Numbered from the stretch's first letter, positions 1-7,936 are shown. The stretch is 64,000 bases of DNA from an uncultured Gemmatimonadota bacterium (GCA_902826615.1 CADEFN010000006.1:1-64000); one strand, 5' to 3'. A program made the numbers and translations. The notes: generated from the sequence alone by a model not told the origin.

Positions 1-77
1 GCGTGTGGTGCCAGGCCTGTGAGTCACGGCACGTCGCCCAGTGGCGATGGCGCCAAGCGAGCGACGCCGGCCACGCT

Positions 78-213
78 CGCTAACAAGCGGCTGCATGCTG
101 ACGGGCCGTCAGGGGCCGGCGGCCCCGCCCGGGCAGCGGTAGACTATGAAAGAGGCAGCCCGGGCGGGTCGGCTTGTATTCAGATAGCCCGCAAGTGAAC
201 GCGGGCGTTGAGG
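78..213 (+). other. Integron attC-like recombination site 1
   Basis: A 136-bp imperfect palindrome with the four-box layout of an integron attC site read on the + strand. The left arm is GCTAACAAGCGGCTGCA (79-95). The right arm is GCAAGTGAACG (191-201) followed by the core GTTGAGG (207-213), which matches GTTRRRY at six of seven bases. The GGCTGCA and TGAAC boxes pair apart from an unpaired G, the feature that sets attC strand choice. The centre is a perfect 11-bp GC stem (124-134 with 158-168) around a 23-nt loop. Loop (GCGGTAGACTA) and right arm nearly repeat in site 2 at 3340-3479, as expected for sites of one chromosomal integron. The R'' box (CGCTAAC) fits RYYYAAC only in part. No integrase gene is in the window. 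Confidence 0.6.
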
Positions 214-349
214 ATGTAGAAAAAGCCAGTTCGCGCGCGGGAGGACGCCGGGAACGGGCGGCGCGCGCGGAGGTGAAGGGAGTTGGCGCTCCAGTGGTGG
301 TCCAGGCGACCTCGGGGCGATGCCGCGACAGGCGACGGGCTCCCGATGC

Positions 350-832
350 TTAGGCCGCGTAGCCCGCGTTCGCCAGCTTTTCGATGTTGTGCACCAGTCA
401 GAAGAGCCGCCACTGCCCCTCGACCTTGGCGCGGCCCCGCAGGTTGAAGCGATCCAGCCCCTTGTCGTAGCGCAGCTACGCGAAGACCGGCTCCACCGTC
501 GCAAACCGCCGCCCATACCGCGCCCGCTCGTGGGGCTGATCAATCCGCCGCTTCATCCGGGCGGTGTGTGTCTGCGGCGCCGACGTGGCCCGCCCGCGAA
601 AGAACGCCACCTGCCGCGGGGTCGCTTGCATGGGATCCCGTAGACACCGTCCCGCAACCCACACGCCCCGCAGTCCCGCTTCGTTCCGCGGAATTGTTCC
701 GACACAAACCCGCGCGTGATATTGGCGGACCCCTTCCGAATTTAAGAACTTCCCCGCCGGACACACACACGTCCGCGCGACCGGATCATACTGGGGGCGG
801 CTCAACCACGGCATGTAGGTCGAAATGGACAT
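350..832 (-). pseudogene. Decayed IS1182-type transposase, C-terminal fragment
   Basis: The minus-strand reading matches the C-terminal third of IS1182-family DDE transposases: a YDPVARTCVCPAGK Cys-rich entry, then CLRDP, RQVAFFRGRA, MKRRID, RRFATVEPVFA, LDRFNLRGRAKV, GQWRLF and LVHNIEKLANAGY. Two in-frame stops break it: TAG at 476-478, where the family has Asn after VFA, and a TGA after QWRLF where Cys is expected. The frame ends at TAA 350-352. About 160 codons remain of a protein normally well over 400 residues, so the N-terminal part is missing beyond 832. Bases 214-349 look like the non-coding end of the same element. It lies in antisense orientation inside the proposed cassette, between attC-like site 1 and the ParB-like gene. 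Not functional. Confidence 0.82.
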
Positions 833-967
833 TCATCCGCGACGAGGAGCCATGGGAGCTGGGAAGCCCTTTCAGCGCCGGTGGCGCTAAACCGTCGCTC
901 AACGATGCACAACGGCTTGCGAGCAGCAGAGGCTCGCGGTCAATTACTGCGCTGAGACGCAGGAACG

Positions 968-2338
968 ATGGCGAACCCCTGCACCTGCCCCTTCTCCGTG
1001 CCCAAACTCAAATCGATCTCACTCGCGAACCTACGCGTGGATCAGCTGAATCCACGACTTGCAGATCCGCGGCCAACATCGCAAGCGGAAACACTGGAAG
1101 CGATCGCTCGTTGGGACGAAAGAAAGTTGCTTGCCATTGCGAAGCACATTCAAGCTAGCGGGCTCGACCCGTCCAGCTTGCCCATCGTCATGCAGGAAGG
1201 CGCGAGGAGCCAGTTCTACGTTGTTCTCGAAGGCAACCGCCGAATTACAGCGGCCAAGGCCTTGGGCAATCCTGACCTAGTTCGCAGTGGCATGAGTGAC
1301 GGCACCCATCGAGCACTTAGGGCGCTTCCATCGCGCACAATCGACGACGTAATGTGCGTCGTCGTTAAGACGCGCGAGGAGGCGCGCCCGTGGATCGAGC
1401 TAAGGCATCAGGGCGAACAGGGTGGCGCGGGACTCATTCCTTGGCTCAGCATGGAGGCCGCGCGATTCGCGGAGCAGTCCGGCGGGAGGCCCAGCTACGG
1501 TCTCAGAGCCATGCGCTTCCTGGCGGAGGCAGGAGCGCTCGACGAGGCGACAGAGGGGCTAATCAAGAAAGGGTTCCCGTTGACGACGCTTGAGCGATTG
1601 CTGAACAGCCCAGACATTCGACGAGTGATCGGACTTTCCAAGGACAAGGGCGACTGGGTGGCACACTTTCCCGACGCCGAAGTTGCCAAGCCGCTGCGGC
1701 GTATCGTGTCTGACCTCGCACACAAACACATCAAGGTCTCTCACGTTGACGACGTCGAGCTGATGAAGAAGTACATCGGCAAGTTCAAGACGTCAGACCT
1801 GCCCGATCCATCGACGCGAAAGACCGCTCCACACGCGCTCGGCACGGATCCAAAGGCTGGGCCGCGGAAGGCAAAGAGAGCGAAGAAGGCGCGCCGCTCA
1901 CATGAGCGAGTGGCGTGGGTGCCCGCAGGATTCAGCCTCAGTATTGCGGACAAGCGGTGTAGCAACATCTTCATCGAACTCCAAGAGCTTAGAATCGAGA
2001 AGTTTAGGAACTCCGGGGCCGTGCTGAGTCGTGTCTTCCTCGAACTCAGTCTCGATCACTACCTCGCCCGCGACGGCTTCTGGAATCAGCAGAAGATCGA
2101 CAATTCGAAACTGCGCGATAAGATGACAGCCACGGCGATTAAGCTGAACGGCCTGGGTATGCTGACCACCAACGAGCTCAAGGCCATTCAACGTGCGGCA
2201 AAGGATGATGCGCGCCTCGCTCCGATGATTACAACCTTCAATGGGTACATCCACAGCTCGAAGATGGTCCCGATCGTCGGCGACCTGAACAGCGAGTGGG
2301 AAGTGCTCGCTCCACTCTTTTCTGCGATCTGGCCTTAG
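968..2338 (+). CDS. ParB/sulfiredoxin-fold domain protein paired with Dam
   Basis: 456 residues. Residues 17-100 have ParB/Srx N-terminal domain features: an LRVDQLNPR entry strand, an IAKHIQASG helix, and YVVLEGNRRITAAKAL with the GNRR box at 89-92, which binds or hydrolyses nucleotide in this fold. No partition-type helix-turn-helix, partner ParA or parS site is visible. A basic linker (GPRKAKRAKKARR, about residues 297-309) separates an unrecognised C-terminal domain. The start ATG has AGGA five bases upstream. It ends two bases before the methyltransferase start, so the two are almost surely one transcript. ParB-fold proteins of this kind occur in phage and defence islands; the pairing with an adenine methyltransferase suggests DNA modification or defence, but that role is inferred. 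Confidence 0.72.
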   Translation: MANPCTCPFSVPKLKSISLANLRVDQLNPRLADPRPTSQAETLEAIARWDERKLLAIAKHIQASGLDPSSLPIVMQEGARSQFYVVLEGNRRITAAKALGNPDLVRSGMSDGTHRALRALPSRTIDDVMCVVVKTREEARPWIELRHQGEQGGAGLIPWLSMEAARFAEQSGGRPSYGLRAMRFLAEAGALDEATEGLIKKGFPLTTLERLLNSPDIRRVIGLSKDKGDWVAHFPDAEVAKPLRRIVSDLAHKHIKVSHVDDVELMKKYIGKFKTSDLPDPSTRKTAPHALGTDPKAGPRKAKRAKKARRSHERVAWVPAGFSLSIADKRCSNIFIELQELRIEKFRNSGAVLSRVFLELSLDHYLARDGFWNQQKIDNSKLRDKMTATAIKLNGLGMLTTNELKAIQRAAKDDARLAPMITTFNGYIHSSKMVPIVGDLNSEWEVLAPLFSAIWP

Positions 2339-2340
2339 CC

Positions 2341-3234
2341 GTGGCTCCCACCGACCCGCATGTCAGCCCGCTTCGGTATCCCGGCGGGAAGAGCAAGCTC
2401 GCGAAGTTCGTTCAGCTACTCTTCCGCACGAACGACTTGCTTGATGGTCAGTACGCTGAACCCTATGCGGGCGGGGCGAGTGTCGCGCTGACGCTTGCGC
2501 TTAGCGAATACGCGTCCGTCGTGCACATCAACGACCTCGATCGATCAATTTGGGCCTTCTGGCACGCTGTGCTTTGGGATACAGAAGCACTTTGCGCACG
2601 CATCAGCGCAAGGCGTGTGTCGATGGCAGAGTGGCGCCGACAACGAGCGGTGCAATCCGACTCAGCCGCAGCCGACCCGCTGGATCTTGCCTTCTCAACC
2701 TTCTTCCTCAACCGCACCAACCGATCGGGCATCATCGCCAGTGGCGGTGTGATCGGCGGCTTGGCGCAGGAGAGCGAGTGGGGGATTGATGCGCGCTACA
2801 ATAAGCGAGCACTGATCCAGCGCATCGAGCGGATTGCGCGCTATCGCGATCGAATTCGCATCACCAGGCTGGACGCGTCAACGTTCGTGGCGCGCATGAG
2901 AGAGAAGCTTCCCCTGCGATCGCTAACCTATCTTGATCCACCATATTTCGTGAAGGGACAGCGGCGGCTCTATGCCAACTACTATCGTCCGGAGGATCAC
3001 GCTGCGATCGCGGATCAACTGAAAACCTTTGACCGGCCGTGGATCGTGTCATATGACAGCGCGCCAGAGATTCTTGACCTCTACCGGCGATACCGAACGA
3101 CGAAGTACGCACTGCGCTACAGCGCTGCATCGCGCTACAGAGGGTCCGAAGTAATGGTGTTCGCACCCAAGCTCAAGGTGCCGAAGCTTCTGCCGCCTGA
3201 GGTCACCGACAGCGACATTGCAAGTGTCGCCTGA
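2341..3234 (+). CDS. Dam-type (D12 class) N6-adenine DNA methyltransferase
   Basis: 297 residues from a GTG start at 2341, just after the upstream TAG; no better ATG exists before the conserved N-terminus. Family motifs of the D12/MethyltransfD12 class are present: RYPGGKSKL (residues 12-20), AEPYAGGAS (about 39-47, AdoMet binding) and DPPY (199-202, catalytic). Length is normal for Dam homologues (about 270-300). It would transfer a methyl group from AdoMet to N6 of adenine; specificity (GATC or other) cannot be read here. No restriction endonuclease lies beside it. Its partner is the ParB-fold gene, and both lie in the direction expected for an integron cassette ending at site 2 (3340-3479). 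Could be an orphan methylase, the protective half of a defence pair, or a phage remnant. Confidence 0.88.
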   Translation: MAPTDPHVSPLRYPGGKSKLAKFVQLLFRTNDLLDGQYAEPYAGGASVALTLALSEYASVVHINDLDRSIWAFWHAVLWDTEALCARISARRVSMAEWRRQRAVQSDSAAADPLDLAFSTFFLNRTNRSGIIASGGVIGGLAQESEWGIDARYNKRALIQRIERIARYRDRIRITRLDASTFVARMREKLPLRSLTYLDPPYFVKGQRRLYANYYRPEDHAAIADQLKTFDRPWIVSYDSAPEILDLYRRYRTTKYALRYSAASRYRGSEVMVFAPKLKVPKLLPPEVTDSDIASVA

Positions 3235-3339
3235 AGCGAACTTGCGGCTCAGGCCTGACCGGGCCCGGCTCACGTGCCTCCGCCTGTGCGAGGAATGCCG
3301 CGTTCCCAAGTCAAGGTAGGCCTCCGCTCATGCTACGCG

Positions 3340-3479
3340 GCCTAACAACCCGTTGCGATTGGCGGACCTCTTCGAGGTCTGGCCGACCCGCCCGGTCCGC
3401 GGTAGACTACTCAGGAACGCGGCCCGGGCGGGTCGACCCCGTGTTTACCCGGTCCGCAAGTGAACGGAAAACGTTGACC
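3340..3479 (+). other. Integron attC-like recombination site 2
   Basis: A 140-bp site with the same architecture as site 1. R'' is GCCTAAC (3340-3346, full match to RYYYAAC). L'' GTTGCGATTGGCGGACC (3352-3368) pairs with L' GGTCCGCAAGTGAAC (3451-3465) except for two unpaired bases in the left arm, and R' is GTTGACC (3473-3479, six of seven bases of GTTRRRY). The centre is a 17-bp stem (3385-3401 with 3418-3434, one mismatch) around a loop starting GTAGACTA, shared with site 1. It sits 105 bp after the methyltransferase stop, the normal place for attC at the end of a cassette. Not a simple terminator: there is no T run and the outer boxes also pair. Confidence 0.68.
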
Positions 3480-4040
3480 AAGGGAGGTCGTTGGGTGGGA
3501 CGGAACCGGCGCAAGCGGTCGAAGCCAGCGACCCCTACGACACCTTGAGCAGTCCTGCCTCCAGTCGCGGATCCGGACGTACAGCCTTTTCATCGCAAGC
3601 ACTATGTGACCGCTTTCTGGGCGATCATGTCTGGGCTTGTGCTCTTTCCGCTTGGCGTCGCTTGGGAGCGTGTTCGAGGTCCGGAGGGCGTTGTAATCCT
3701 GAATCCGGATACGACGGCCCGCATTGTCGTGGTTGCCGACAGCGCGCAGCGAGAGCTGATCTCGGGCGTTCTCGAAGAGATGCGATCACTGCGGCTCCAG
3801 TCACGCCAAGAGCTTCGCTCCAACCGCTCGTCCGAGCCCACTCCGCAGTCGACTACGTCATCGCTGTCCGCGATGCCAGCGGTCGCGCCCGCATCCGTGT
3901 CTGCCTATCCGTTCCCAAGCGGCGTGAAGGGATACCTCATGCGCGACTTTGGATCCTTCGGGAATGTCCGCTGCGGACCCTCAGCCCACAGACCTGGGGC
4001 AGAAGCGTTCTTCGAGGTATCCCTTCGCACTGCTTCGGAT

Positions 4041-4045
4041 ACATC
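4041..4045. repeat. Target site duplication ACATC (second copy 6418-6422)
   Basis: ACATC lies directly before the left end of the IS21-family element and again directly after its right end (6418-6422). A short duplication of 4-8 bp is usual for IS21. An unmutated pair implies a fairly recent, simple insertion without later rearrangement. Confidence 0.85.
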
Positions 4046-4101
4046 TGTAGATGAACACCCAAATTCCCGCAGCGCTGAACAGGCAAATTCCCGCACCTGC
4101 C
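4046..4101 (+). repeat. IS21 left end; inverted partner at 6361-6417
   Basis: The left terminus holds ACACCCAAATTCCCGCAG (4056-4073) and AGGCAAATTCCCGCACCTGC (4081-4100). The right terminus carries the same two blocks inverted. The spacers between blocks differ in sequence and by one base. These are the expected transposase-binding repeats of an IS21 element. Confidence 0.85.
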
Positions 4102-4156
4102 ATTGACGGGAGCGCCCCTCGGCGGTCCCCCTTCGCACCTGGGCGAAACGCAGCCC

Positions 4157-5482
4157 ATGGCCCCCAGCGCGGAGGACTCGATGGCACGGCTGCGGAGAGA
4201 TCAGGTGATGATTGCGCAGGAGATGGTGGCCCGCGACGTCCCGGTGCGGCAGGTCGCCCGGCAGCTCGGGGTGGACGAATCGAGTCTGCGGTATCGGCTG
4301 GGGCGGACGCTGGATGCGCCGGACGGCCGGCAGGAGCGGCCCTCGGTCCTGGACGGCTGGGACGCGCGGGTGGACGCGGTCTTGGCGCGCTTCGATGATC
4401 CCCGGCTGCGGGGCGCGGGCGAGGCGGCGGTCGACACGACGGTGGTGCATGCGGTGCTGCAGCGCGACTTTGGCTTTCGGGGGAGCTACCAGTCGGTGCG
4501 GCGGTACTTGATGCGGCGCTTCCCAGCCCCGGTGCAGGCGATCCGCCGGGTGGAAACGCCCCCGGGCGTGCAGGCCCAGCATGACTGGTTTGAGTGGACC
4601 ACGCGCGTGGCGGGGGTGGTGCAGCCGGTCTTTGGCCTGATCGGGACACTGTCGCACTCGCGGGCGAGCTTTGTCTGGGTGAGCCCGCGGATGCACCAGC
4701 TGGCGTGGCAGACGGGGCACCTGGCCCTGTTTGCGCGGTATGGCGGGGTGCCGCTCTGGGTGCGGATCGATAACCTCAAGACGGGCGTCGCGTCGGGGGC
4801 CGGGCCGACGGCGGTGCTGGCGCCGGCGTTTGCGACCTTTGCCCGCACCTGCGGGTTTGGGGTGGACCCGTGCCGGGCCGCCCGTGGGAGTGACAAGGGG
4901 AAGACGGAGCGGAGCGTCCGCTCGGTCCGGAGCGTCTACGCCGATCTGTTCGTGACGCCGTGGGCGGATCTTGCCACGCTGCAGGCGGCGCTGGATGCCC
5001 GGAGTGCGGCGGTGCAGGCCGTGCGCCGGTGTCCGGTCACCGGCACCCCGATCGCGGAGGCCTTGGCGGCGGAGCGGGCGCTGCTGCAGCCCCTGCCGGC
5101 CCTGCAGGAGCTCTTTGATTGTGTCGTCGTCCGGCGGGTCAGTCGGGATGGCCTGGTGAGTTTTGAGGGGCGGCGCTACTCGGTCCCCTTCGCCTGGGTC
5201 ACGCGACAGGTCGAAGTGCGGGGCACGGCCCAGCATGTCGTGTGTTATGCAGAGGGCCAGGAAATCGCGCGGCATCTGCGCGGCACGCGGCACACCCTGG
5301 TGCTGGAGCCGACGCACTATGAGGGGGCGAGCACGGCGCATGTGTGGGCGCCGACCCCGCTCGGGCGGCGTGCCCGACTCCAGCTGGGGGCGGTGCCCCA
5401 CACGGCGGCGCTGCCGGCGCCGGAGGCCGTGGAGCGGCCCCTGGCGCACTACCTCACGCTCTTGGGGAGGGCCGGCACATGA
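4157..5482 (+). CDS. istA: IS21-family transposase IstA
   Basis: 441 residues from ATG 4157; the frame is open from 4103, but that start would sit at the edge of the terminal repeat. An N-terminal helix-turn-helix (VRQVARQLGVDESSLRYRL) is followed by a DDE integrase core: Asp143 in QHDWFEW, Asp205 in RIDNLK and Glu251 in SDKGKTER, giving D-62-D-46-E spacing. The C-terminal Mu-type beta domain contains FEGRRYSVP. It catalyses strand transfer of the element and needs the IstB ATPase. Its stop overlaps the istB start (ATGA). Translation reads without breaks, so it is probably functional. Confidence 0.92.
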   Translation: MAPSAEDSMARLRRDQVMIAQEMVARDVPVRQVARQLGVDESSLRYRLGRTLDAPDGRQERPSVLDGWDARVDAVLARFDDPRLRGAGEAAVDTTVVHAVLQRDFGFRGSYQSVRRYLMRRFPAPVQAIRRVETPPGVQAQHDWFEWTTRVAGVVQPVFGLIGTLSHSRASFVWVSPRMHQLAWQTGHLALFARYGGVPLWVRIDNLKTGVASGAGPTAVLAPAFATFARTCGFGVDPCRAARGSDKGKTERSVRSVRSVYADLFVTPWADLATLQAALDARSAAVQAVRRCPVTGTPIAEALAAERALLQPLPALQELFDCVVVRRVSRDGLVSFEGRRYSVPFAWVTRQVEVRGTAQHVVCYAEGQEIARHLRGTRHTLVLEPTHYEGASTAHVWAPTPLGRRARLQLGAVPHTAALPAPEAVERPLAHYLTLLGRAGT

Positions 5483-6357
5483 CCAAACCCCAACGCGCGG
5501 CAGCGGCGCCCGATGCGCCGCCCCGGGCGCTCCCCCTCGGGCGCGGCACGAGCACCCTCGATCCGGTGATCGAGAAGCTGCGCGCCCTCAACCTGGAGTA
5601 TCCCGCCACGGCGCTTCCCGAACTCGTGGAGCAGGCCGCCCGCGAGGAGCTGAGTCCGCTCGCATTTCTGGATCTGCTCCTCACCGGCCAGCTGGAGCGG
5701 AAGGATGAACGGCGCGTGAGCACCATGCTCAAGCTCTCGGGGCTCCCGCCGGGCAAGACCCTCGACGCCTTCGACTGGGGCTTCCAGCCCAAGGCCGACC
5801 GGCGGCAGATCGAGGCGCTCTCCACGTGCCAGTATCTGCGGGAGAAGACCAACGTCCTGTTTTTGGGTCCGCCGGGGGTGGGCAAGTCGCATCTGTCGAC
5901 CGCGTTAGGCGTGCAAGCCATCAAGAACGGCTTTAGTGTCGCCCATTTCGTGCTCGACGATCTGATGCATGTCCTCAAGGCCGATGCCGCCACGCCGCCC
6001 GCGCGGCTCCGGGCCCGCCGGTACTTCAACTGCGGGCTGCTGATCATCGACGAACTCGGCTTCCGGCCACTCGACCGGATGGAGGCGAACCTCTTCTTCC
6101 GGCTCGTCTCCGCGCGGTACGAACGGGGCTCGATGCTCCTCACCTCCAACAAACACGTCCGCGACTGGCCGGAGATCTTTGCCGGGGACGAGATCCTGAC
6201 CACGGCGATCCTGGACCGGCTGCTCCATCACGTCGCGGTCGTCCACATCGACGGGCAGAGCTACCGGCTCCGGCAACTCGGGGCGCTGCTCAGCACGCCG
6301 CCGCTGCGCTCGACCGACGGGCCCAGCAAAGGATCAACGGAAGGACCGACCAACTGA
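5479..6357 (+). CDS. istB: IS21-family helper ATPase IstB
   Basis: 292 residues, starting at the ATG that overlaps the istA stop, with GGAGGG upstream. It is a DnaC-like AAA+ ATPase: Walker A GPPGVGKSH (about residues 130-138), Walker B LLIIDELGF (about 187-195), and SARYERGSMLLTSNK as the sensor region. It assists IstA in target selection and strand transfer. Length is somewhat above the 250-265 residues common in the family because of a Pro/Ala-rich N-terminal extension; an internal start at about residue 40 would give the usual size. It contains one CGTTAGGC heptamer (5903-5910), so the motif also occurs in mobile DNA here. Confidence 0.92.
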   Translation: MTKPQRAAAAPDAPPRALPLGRGTSTLDPVIEKLRALNLEYPATALPELVEQAAREELSPLAFLDLLLTGQLERKDERRVSTMLKLSGLPPGKTLDAFDWGFQPKADRRQIEALSTCQYLREKTNVLFLGPPGVGKSHLSTALGVQAIKNGFSVAHFVLDDLMHVLKADAATPPARLRARRYFNCGLLIIDELGFRPLDRMEANLFFRLVSARYERGSMLLTSNKHVRDWPEIFAGDEILTTAILDRLLHHVAVVHIDGQSYRLRQLGALLSTPPLRSTDGPSKGSTEGPTN

Positions 6358-6658
6358 CCCGGCAGGTGCGGGAATTTGCCTGTCAATCCACTGCGGGAAT
6401 TTGGGTGTACTTGCACAACATCCCGGCTCTCGCCACTCTTTGTCAGAATTGCGCGTCGGCAGCCAGGACAGGGCGGAGTACAGCTGTTCGAGCAGAAGTA
6501 CCAGCTCTCTGCGGCATCCCTTCTCGCTTTACCGATGCCCGCGACTGCTGGCAGCTACGAAATCGATATTGGGGTCTACGTGACCTCCGAGCTCGAGACC
6601 ACGTACCCGCCATTCTACCATCGGACTTGCAGCGTGAGTGTCGTTGAGTAGCGCGGCA

Positions 6659-6727
6659 ACATAACGACAGTTGGTGCAGATGGCCGCCAACCCGCATCCA
6701 TTTGAACGGCCACAGCACAACTTGACG
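6659..6727 (+). other. Possible short attC-like site 3
   Basis: A 69-bp imperfect palindrome starting eight bases after the stop of the interrupted cassette gene. ACATAAC (6659-6665) fits RYYYAAC at six of seven bases. GTTGGTGCAGATGGCC (6670-6685) pairs with GGCCACAGCACAAC (6708-6721), leaving unpaired bases in the left arm, as in attC sites. The right core (CTTGACG) fits GTTRRRY poorly, and the site shares no loop sequence with sites 1 and 2. It may be a degenerate terminal attC or just a hairpin. The next 150 bp (6728-6878) show no convincing gene. Confidence 0.35.
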
Positions 6728-6878
6728 TCATGCAGCCTCGCTATGGAGGTGCCTGTGGACGAGAGGATCATAGAGACCATCCGAGCACGTGACCGGCTTG
6801 CCCGTGCTGGATTTGCCGCAACAGAAAGACGCCGGCGGCGCCCAAGCCTACAGAGGTGTAGCGATGCAGCGACCTGCG

Positions 6879-6906
6879 CCGAGCCCCCGAAGTCGCGGGG
6901 GCTCGG
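6879..6906 (-). terminator. Hairpin after moxR
   Basis: A perfect 11-bp stem (6879-6889 with 6896-6906, CCGAGCCCCCG) and a 6-nt loop, seven bases after the stop of the minus-strand MoxR gene. No long T run follows, so it may work as a weak intrinsic terminator or a 3'-end stabiliser. It marks the border between the accessory array and the backbone. Confidence 0.6.
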
Positions 6907-6913
6907 AATCCGC

Positions 6914-7936
6914 CTACGCCGACTTGTATTTCTCGAGCACTTCGGTGACGAGTTTGTCGGCACCAAAACCCTCGGCTTCAGCCTGGAAGTTCATGACCAG
7001 ACGGTGCCGGATGACCGACATCGCAATCGCGCGCACATCTTCGATGTCGGGAACCGAGCGGCCGTCCATGGCGGCGCGAGCCTTGGCACCCAGCACCAGA
7101 TACTGTGAGGCACGTGGGCCGGTGCCGTAGTTGATGTACTTGCGGATGTTCGGACCCGTCCCGGGTTCGCTGGGCCGAGTGGCGCGTGCCAGACCGACGC
7201 AGTACTTCACGATGGTCGGAGGCGCCGGCATGCGACGTACGAGCTGCTGCAGTTCCGAGACTTCATTGCCGCTCAGCACCGGTTCGATGCGGACATCCGC
7301 AGCGCCGGTGGTGGAGTTGACGATCTGTTCTTCCTCTTCAAACGACGGATAGCCTACCCGCAGCTCGAACATGAAGCGGTCGAGCTGGGCTTCCGGCAGC
7401 GGATATGTCGCTTCCTGTTCGATGGGGTTCTGCGTGGCGAGCACGAAGAACGGATTCGGGAGTCGATGGGTCTGCCCGGCCACGGTGACGGTTTTTTCCT
7501 GCATGGCCTGCAGCAGCGCCGACTGGGTTTTTGGCGGGGCGCGGTTGATTTCGTCGGCAAGGACGACGTTCGCGAACACGGGGCCCTTCACAAACTTGAA
7601 GACCCGTCGGCCGGTGGCGTGATCCTCTTCGAGGAGCTCGGTGCCGGTGATGTCACCAGGCATCAGGTCGGGCGTGAACTGCACACGCGAGAACTGGAGG
7701 TCGAGGGCTTCAGCCAGGGTCTGGATGAGCAGGGTCTTGGCGAGTCCTGGCACACCGACGATGACCACGTGGCCACCGGCGAGAATGGCGCAAACCAGGT
7801 TTTCGACGACATCGGTCTGGCCGATGATCTTTCGCCCGATTTGCTGCATGAGAGACTTGCGGGAGACCGCGAGCTTCTTGAGGAGCTCAAGATCTCGCGA
7901 ATCGGTAGTCGTGCGTGCGTTGGCGGAAGTCCCCAC
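6914..7936 (-). CDS. MoxR-family AAA+ ATPase
   Basis: 340 residues, the usual MoxR length. Walker A is GVPGLAKT (61-68), the family's variant with Ala-Lys-Thr. Walker B is VVLADEINRAPPK (124-136), followed by KTQSALLQAMQE and a polar loop with FFVLATQNPIEQEATYPLPEAQLDRF. The C-terminal lid domain ends at ADKLVTEVLEKY. MoxR proteins act as chaperone-like ATPases, often beside a DUF58 and a VWA-domain gene; neither is here. The next gene upstream is a BsuPI-like lipoprotein on the same strand. An internal ATG at residue 30 is a less likely start because the N-terminal helix is conserved in the family. Confidence 0.92.
   Translation of the reverse strand: MGTSANARTTTDSRDLELLKKLAVSRKSLMQQIGRKIIGQTDVVENLVCAILAGGHVVIVGVPGLAKTLLIQTLAEALDLQFSRVQFTPDLMPGDITGTELLEEDHATGRRVFKFVKGPVFANVVLADEINRAPPKTQSALLQAMQEKTVTVAGQTHRLPNPFFVLATQNPIEQEATYPLPEAQLDRFMFELRVGYPSFEEEEQIVNSTTGAADVRIEPVLSGNEVSELQQLVRRMPAPPTIVKYCVGLARATRPSEPGTGPNIRKYINYGTGPRASQYLVLGAKARAAMDGRSVPDIEDVRAIAMSVIRHRLVMNFQAEAEGFGADKLVTEVLEKYKSA

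Larger units (their letters stand above)
4046..6417 (+). mobile_element. Complete IS21-family insertion sequence
   Basis: A 2372-bp element with istA and istB in the usual order and overlap. The ends are long, related inverted sequences: 4046-4101 and the complement of 6361-6417. Each contains two copies of AAATTCCCGC, and they differ mainly in the outermost bases and a short spacer; such multiple terminal repeats are typical of IS21. The outer bases are TGT...ACA. Both genes are open over normal lengths and the catalytic residues are present, so it may still be active. It sits inside a small cassette gene and is bounded by ACATC duplications. Confidence 0.9.
3606..6651 (+). pseudogene. Small membrane-anchored cassette gene interrupted by IS21
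   Basis: The 5' part (3606-4045, GTG start) encodes one N-terminal membrane segment (AFWAIMSGLVLFPLGVAW), then a charged and Ser/Thr/Pro-rich stretch. The 3' part (6423-6651) encodes the C-terminus ending TCSVSVVE. Deleting the IS (4046-6417) and one 5-bp duplication joins them in the same frame through ACA-TCC, giving 222 residues with no stop. The product matches no family I recognise; it looks like a small inner-membrane protein with an outer domain. The gene fills a cassette of about 0.87 kb between site 2 and site 3. The insertion separates the last third, so the product is probably lost. The true start could also be ATG 3627. Confidence 0.7.

Noticed and set aside
1-77. Open frames at the left edge, one ending in TAA at 81-83
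   Set aside because: Too short to recognise and may be chance; could be the tail of a preceding cassette gene but nothing supports it.
3385-3434. Simple intrinsic terminator after the methyltransferase
   Set aside because: The stem is long, but no T run follows and the outer arms also pair and recur at site 1, which fits attC better.
4103-4156. Earlier ATG for istA
   Set aside because: It lies right at the terminal repeat and adds sequence that is not transposase-like; 4157 is preferred.
3905-5449. 514-codon minus-strand open frame
   Set aside because: Antisense shadow of istA with Arg/Pro-rich composition; crosses the IS boundary.
6652-6913. Further cassette gene between site 3 and moxR
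   Set aside because: Open frames here are shadows without a start, ribosome site or recognisable product.
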